A stretch of 64,000 bases of DNA, from contig CAZKWF010000002.1 in assembly GCA_964556565.1 (NCBI GenBank), forward strand, positions 99,512-163,511. Reading direction: 5' to 3'. Origin of the DNA: SOJZ01 sp964556565 (GTDB lineage Archaea > Thermoproteota > Bathyarchaeia > Bathyarchaeales > Bathyarchaeaceae). Shown piece after piece: positions 60,390-64,000 of the stretch. Within the stretch, counting starts at the first letter, position 1. The number at the start of each line of letters is the position of its first letter. The translations under genes and the position numbers were made by a program. The notes beneath the pieces were generated by a model. That model did not search any database, was not told where the DNA came from, and saw nothing but the letters and a program-made list of their open reading frames with translations.

Positions 60390-61136
60390 ATGAAAAAGGT
60401 TTTTGAACGCCCCAAATCTATGTACCCGGTATCAACTCACTATTGCCCCGGATGTGGCCATGGAATAGTCCATCGTTTAATAGCTGAAACAATTGATGAG
60501 CTAGGGATTTTGGAAAAAACAGTTGGAGTGGCACCAGTGGGCTGTTCTGTTCTTCTATACAATTATATTAATTGCGATATGTACGAAGCAGCCCACGGGA
60601 GGGCACCAGCGATTGCAACGGGTTGTAAACGAGTGAATCCTGAACTTGTTGTTTTCACCTATCAGGGAGACGGAGACCTAGCCTCCATCGGAACAGCCGA
60701 AATTATTCACACGGCTGCTCGAGGGGAGAAGATCACGACAATTTTCATCAACAACGCTATCTACGGGATGACCGGCGGACAAATGGCCCCAACAACTCTT
60801 ATTGGTCAGAAGACAACGACTTCACCCTTTGGACGAACTTCGGAAGAAGCAGGCTACCCGTTGAGAGTGTCGGAGATTCTTGCAACTCTTGATGGGGCAG
60901 CTTATATCGCACGAGTAGCGGTAAACGATCCCAAAAATGTCATACGGGCAAAGAAAGCGATAAAGAAGGCGTTTGAAACTCAGATGAAAGGTTTGGGCTT
61001 TTCCTTGGTAGAAGTTTTATCTCAATGTCCAACGCCTTGGAGAATGTCTCCTCGCGAAGCGGTAAAGTGGGTGGAGGAAGAGATGATGCCTTGCTATCCA
61101 CTTGGCGAATTCAAGTCTCCTAAAGAGGAGGGATGA
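60390..61136 (+). CDS. 2-oxoacid:ferredoxin oxidoreductase, beta (TPP) subunit
   Basis: A 248-residue thiamine diphosphate-binding subunit: 'YCPGCGHGIVHRLIAE', 'GDGDLASIGTAEIIHTAARGEKITTIFINNAIYGMTGGQMAPTT' and 'SQCPTPWRMSP'. The GDGD...NN motif binds Mg-TPP. It follows alpha by 6 nt. Confidence 0.94.
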   Translation: MKKVFERPKSMYPVSTHYCPGCGHGIVHRLIAETIDELGILEKTVGVAPVGCSVLLYNYINCDMYEAAHGRAPAIATGCKRVNPELVVFTYQGDGDLASIGTAEIIHTAARGEKITTIFINNAIYGMTGGQMAPTTLIGQKTTTSPFGRTSEEAGYPLRVSEILATLDGAAYIARVAVNDPKNVIRAKKAIKKAFETQMKGLGFSLVEVLSQCPTPWRMSPREAVKWVEEEMMPCYPLGEFKSPKEEG

Positions 61137-61143
61137 GAAGAGA

Positions 61144-61695
61144 ATGAAAGAACCTTTCTATGAAGATATTATACTGGCAGGTTTTGGTGGACAAGGAATA
61201 ATGTTTATTGGAAAACTGCTGATACATGGTTCAATGAAAGAAGGGAAAAACGTGACATGGATTCCTTCTTATGGTCCTGCAATGCGAGGAGGAACAGCTA
61301 ACTGCACGGTAGTCATTTCAGACGAAGCAATTGGATCACCCGTTATCACGTCTCCTCATTCTTTAATCGTGATGAATAACCCATCATTAGATGCTTTTGA
61401 ACCTCGGCTAAAAGAAGGCGGCGTGCTAGTAATGAATAGTTCCTTGATCACCCGCAAAGTCAAGAGAAAAAACATCATTGTGATTGGAGTGCCCGCAAAT
61501 GAGATTGCTTCTGAAATCGGTGACAAAAGAACTGCTAACATGGTGATGTTAGGAGCATACATTGCACACACAAAGACCGTGTCTAAAGAAAAGATTCTTG
61601 AAGGATTGACAGATCTTTTAGGAGAGAAAAAAAGGCAACTGTTTGAAGTAAATAAGAAAGCCTTCGAAAAAGGAATGGAGTTTGGAAAGGTTTAG
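61144..61695 (+). CDS. 2-oxoacid:ferredoxin oxidoreductase, gamma subunit
   Basis: A 183-residue protein with 'DIILAGFGGQGIMFIGKLLIHGSMKEGKNVTWIPSYGPAMRGGTANCTVVIS', diagnostic of the gamma subunit. ATG at 61144 (7 nt after the beta stop, preceded by GAGAAGAG) is preferred to an in-frame ATG at 61102 inside the beta gene. The order delta-alpha-beta-gamma matches Kor/Vor operons. Confidence 0.93.
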   Translation: MKEPFYEDIILAGFGGQGIMFIGKLLIHGSMKEGKNVTWIPSYGPAMRGGTANCTVVISDEAIGSPVITSPHSLIVMNNPSLDAFEPRLKEGGVLVMNSSLITRKVKRKNIIVIGVPANEIASEIGDKRTANMVMLGAYIAHTKTVSKEKILEGLTDLLGEKKRQLFEVNKKAFEKGMEFGKV

Positions 61696-61707
61696 CTCGT
61701 TGAAAAA

Positions 61708-62919
61708 CTAAATTAAACCGAGCTTTTTGCCACCTTCCTCAAATACCTCAACGGCTTTGCTCAATTGTTCTTTTGTGTGCTTGGTGCATAACTGAGCTCG
61801 GATTCTTGCTTTGTCACGGGCCACCATCGGATATACAATCGGTAGCGCGAAGAAACCCTTCTTCCAAATGAAATCTGCGAGATCCTTCGCCCTCTTGCTA
61901 TCACCACACATCACTGGCACGATTGGTGTTTCGCTGTTCCCTGTGTCAAAGCCTAGGTCTTGCATTGCCTTTATGAAGTAGTTGCGATTTTCCCAAACTT
62001 TCTTGACGTGTTGTGGCTCCGATTCGAGGACGCTGATTGCTGCACTGCATGCAGTGGCTACTCCTGGGGGTACGCCTCCGCTGAGTAACCATGTTCTCGA
62101 CTTGTTGTAAGCAAAGTTTCGCAGGTCTTCACAACCTGTAATGTGCCCACCGACAACCCCAAAGGCTTTTGAAAACGTTCCCATTTCAACATGCACTTGC
62201 TTGTGGTCAAGGTGGAAATGATTGACAATACCACGACCGCCGTCTCCAAGTACACCTTCTCCGTGTGCATCATCTACGTATACACCTGCACCATGCTCTT
62301 CGCCAATTTTTGCGATTTCAGGTAGTGGAGCAAGGTCGCCGTCCATGCTGAAGACACCATCAGTGAAGATCCAGATGTGCTTGTAGGGTGGTTTGTGCTT
62401 TTCCGCTTCATCCATAACTCGTACTAGGTCTTCAACATCCTTGTGTTTGAAGATAGCGCGATCCGCGTGGGTCAGTCTTACACCGTCGATGATGGAGCCG
62501 TGGTTCAACTCGTCTGACACGAAAAGGTCACCTCTGCCACCAAGTTGAGGGATGAGTCCCTCATTTGCCATGAAGCCTGTTTGATAAGTCAGCGACGCGG
62601 GTGCGCGTTTAAATTTGGCAAGATGCTGGTCCAGCTCTTCATGGGCTGTCATGTTTCCAGCGATCGATCGATCACTACCAGCCCCTGCACCATACTTTTC
62701 GGTTGTCTCAAGCATTGCTTTAACGACTTTGGGATGAGTAGACAAGTTGAGATAGTTATTGGCGCAGAGCATGATGACTTCTCTGCCGTCGACGGTACAG
62801 ACAGGTTCGCTGGGGGTCTGAAGTTCTTTAAGTTCCCAGTTCAGGCTTTCACGGACTAAGCGTTGATATTCTTCGCCCAAATATCTTGTTGGATGTCGCT
62901 TTACTGACACTTGAATCAC
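61708..62919 (-). CDS. kbl: Glycine C-acetyltransferase (2-amino-3-ketobutyrate CoA ligase)
   Basis: A 403-residue alpha-oxoamine synthase: 'LCANNYLNLSTHPKVVKAMLETTEKYGAGAGSDRSIAGNM', 'VYVDDAHGEGVLGDGGRG' and the PLP lysine in 'GTFSKAFGVVGG'. With Tdh it converts threonine to glycine and acetyl-CoA. It begins 60 nt after tdh on the same strand. Confidence 0.95.
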   Translation of the reverse strand: MIQVSVKRHPTRYLGEEYQRLVRESLNWELKELQTPSEPVCTVDGREVIMLCANNYLNLSTHPKVVKAMLETTEKYGAGAGSDRSIAGNMTAHEELDQHLAKFKRAPASLTYQTGFMANEGLIPQLGGRGDLFVSDELNHGSIIDGVRLTHADRAIFKHKDVEDLVRVMDEAEKHKPPYKHIWIFTDGVFSMDGDLAPLPEIAKIGEEHGAGVYVDDAHGEGVLGDGGRGIVNHFHLDHKQVHVEMGTFSKAFGVVGGHITGCEDLRNFAYNKSRTWLLSGGVPPGVATACSAAISVLESEPQHVKKVWENRNYFIKAMQDLGFDTGNSETPIVPVMCGDSKRAKDLADFIWKKGFFALPIVYPMVARDKARIRAQLCTKHTKEQLSKAVEVFEEGGKKLGLI

Positions 62920-62979
62920 CTTTTAATGAACAGTTTAAACCTCTCTTTCTAATTTAACGAACATTCTCTTAACATTTAC

Positions 62980-64000
62980 CTATTCCCACCTAGGCTCAAG
63001 AACAACCTTTCCAGCTTTTTTGGAATGAATTGCTTCCATGCCTTTAGCTACGTCCTTAATTGGAATACGATGCGTAATAATTGACGCAATCTTATTTCTA
63101 AACGTTGGGTCAGAGAGCAACCCCCTCACTTGATACCACGTTTGAAACATCCTTCGTCCAGAGATGCCGTAAACAGTTGCCGCCTTAAAAACCACCGCGT
63201 TATTCAAATCGAGTTCCACGGGGTTATCAAACAAACCAAAGAGAGAAACCCTTCCACCCGGAGTAAGTATTTCAAAAGCCTGTTTCACAGCTGATGGAGC
63301 CCCCGACATCTCTAACACAACATCCACACCATTACCATCCGTCGCATCCCGTATTATCTTCACAATGTTTTCGCCCTCTTCTCTAGCGTCGAGAACCATA
63401 TCCGCCCCCAACTTCTTTGCTAATTCCATGCGCACCACGCTCCGACCACCACCAGTTGCAAAAATTTTCCCAGCTCCTAACGTGCCAAGGACTGCTATGG
63501 CCATCAAACCTATTGGACCACAACCCAAAACTGCCACGTTTTTTCCTGCAACGTCTTCAATATGATCTTTCGGTAGGACTGTTTGAACTGCATTTCCTAG
63601 TGGTTCTTGGATAGAGGCGATGGCTGGGTCTAAATCGGGGGGGTTCTTCCAAGCGTTTCTTTCAGGTAGTGCAGCGTATTCGGCGAAAACTCCGTCGGTG
63701 TCTACCCCTAAGATTTTTAGGTGTTGGCAGATATGCATGCGGTCGGTTCTGCATTGATAGCATGTGCCGTCTGCTATGTGGGTTTCTGCTGACACCATGT
63801 CTCCTACTTGCACGCTGGTTACGTCTTTGCCAACTTGGGTTACTTCGCCTGTGAATTCGTGGCCGATTATGAGTGGGATTTTTCTTATGCGGTTTTGCGA
63901 CCATTCGTTCCAGTCCCATATGTGTACGTCTGTTCCGCATATGGCGGCCATCTTGGTTTGAACGAGGACCTCTTTGTTGCTGATTTTAGGGGTGTTTACG
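62980..64000 (-). CDS. tdh: L-threonine 3-dehydrogenase (5' end outside window)
   Basis: About 340 C-terminal residues are present; the gene runs off the right edge, the visible part beginning '...VNTPKISNKEVLVQTKMAAICGTDVHIWDW'. Catalytic zinc residues lie in 'ICGTDVHIWDWNEWSQNRI' and 'GHEFTG'; a structural Cys set is 'CYQCRTDRMHIC'. The Rossmann motif is 'VAVLGCGPIGLMAIAVLG'. The Trp-rich 'HIWDWNEWSQ' is diagnostic of Tdh. It oxidises threonine to 2-amino-3-ketobutyrate for Kbl. Confidence 0.95.
   Translation of the reverse strand, partial: VNTPKISNKEVLVQTKMAAICGTDVHIWDWNEWSQNRIRKIPLIIGHEFTGEVTQVGKDVTSVQVGDMVSAETHIADGTCYQCRTDRMHICQHLKILGVDTDGVFAEYAALPERNAWKNPPDLDPAIASIQEPLGNAVQTVLPKDHIEDVAGKNVAVLGCGPIGLMAIAVLGTLGAGKIFATGGGRSVVRMELAKKLGADMVLDAREEGENIVKIIRDATDGNGVDVVLEMSGAPSAVKQAFEILTPGGRVSLFGLFDNPVELDLNNAVVFKAATVYGISGRRMFQTWYQVRGLLSDPTFRNKIASIITHRIPIKDVAKGMEAIHSKKAGKVVLEPRWE

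Noticed and set aside
1..64000. CRISPR array, insertion sequence or prophage
   Set aside because: No spaced repeats of CRISPR type, transposase or integrase motifs were seen; the short motifs reported are irregularly spaced.

Overview
The window is archaeal chromosomal DNA. Genes are dense and often overlap, promoters have TATA boxes with short leaders, and the gene set includes aIF2-alpha, eIF5A, L44e, S27e, L21e, L10e, Sec61-beta, SRP54, Rpo4, Rpo11, Pus10, Dph2, GGGP synthase, Orc1/Cdc6, PriS/PriL, GINS and both subunits of polymerase D. PolD, a Thaumarchaeota-like HerA/NurA pair, an Elf1-like factor and the absence of methanogenesis genes point to a mesophilic or moderately thermophilic TACK archaeon, most likely Bathyarchaeia-like. 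This placement is inferred from gene content; no search was run. || Layout. 1-6.4 kb (minus) holds aIF2-alpha, S27e, L44e, then GINS51, PriS, PriL, PCNA, TFS and a DUF99 protein: replication, translation and transcription genes in one block. 6.4-9.3 kb has an RNase III-like protein, Rpo11, Csl4, a METTL5-like methylase and Dph2. 9.6-12.7 kb has a PEP synthase carrying a zinc-ribbon-like insertion, coupled to L10e. 12.8-19.6 kb is the SRP54-Pus10-L21e-Rpo4-DUF655-KsgA-HemK2 information-processing series. 20-25 kb is looser: a winged-helix protein, PAC2 chaperone, Hsp20, an operon with two micro-ORFs of opposite charge, a strongly self-complementary segment that is probably a structured RNA, a transglutaminase-like protein and an MFS carrier. 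25-27 kb has eIF5A, NAD kinase and Nob1. 27-29.5 kb is an ArsR-controlled ABC exporter operon with a perfect palindromic operator. A tRNA-Ser(CGA) gene interrupted twice lies at 29.7-29.8 kb. || 30-40 kb is the replication neighbourhood: PolD small subunit, Orc1/Cdc6, a non-coding stretch with three ORB-type Orc1 sites that I call the chromosomal origin, then a wHTH protein, NurA, HerA and a membrane-tethered wHTH protein. Five exact copies of the decamer TGTGAYGTGT lie in the non-coding DNA of this neighbourhood. 40-50 kb has an aminotransferase, a nitrilase/NadE pair, Elf1, GGGP synthase, the PolD large subunit, FmdE-like protein, an S-component-like membrane protein and NikR. 50-64 kb has a well-signalled 21-codon acidic micro-ORF, a small HExxH protein, a second ABC exporter, SHMT, Sec61-beta, DUF2070, a four-subunit 2-oxoacid:ferredoxin oxidoreductase, and Kbl/Tdh for threonine degradation. 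|| The most unusual points are: PriS, PriL, Nob1 and one ABC ATPase whose conserved N-termini extend upstream of every ATG/GTG/TTG codon; the doubly interrupted tRNA-Ser; the acidic tryptophan-containing micro-ORFs at two distant loci; the structured-RNA candidate at 22.8 kb; the shared decamer around the origin/HerA-NurA region; and the enrichment of GCATGC-type motifs in non-coding DNA.
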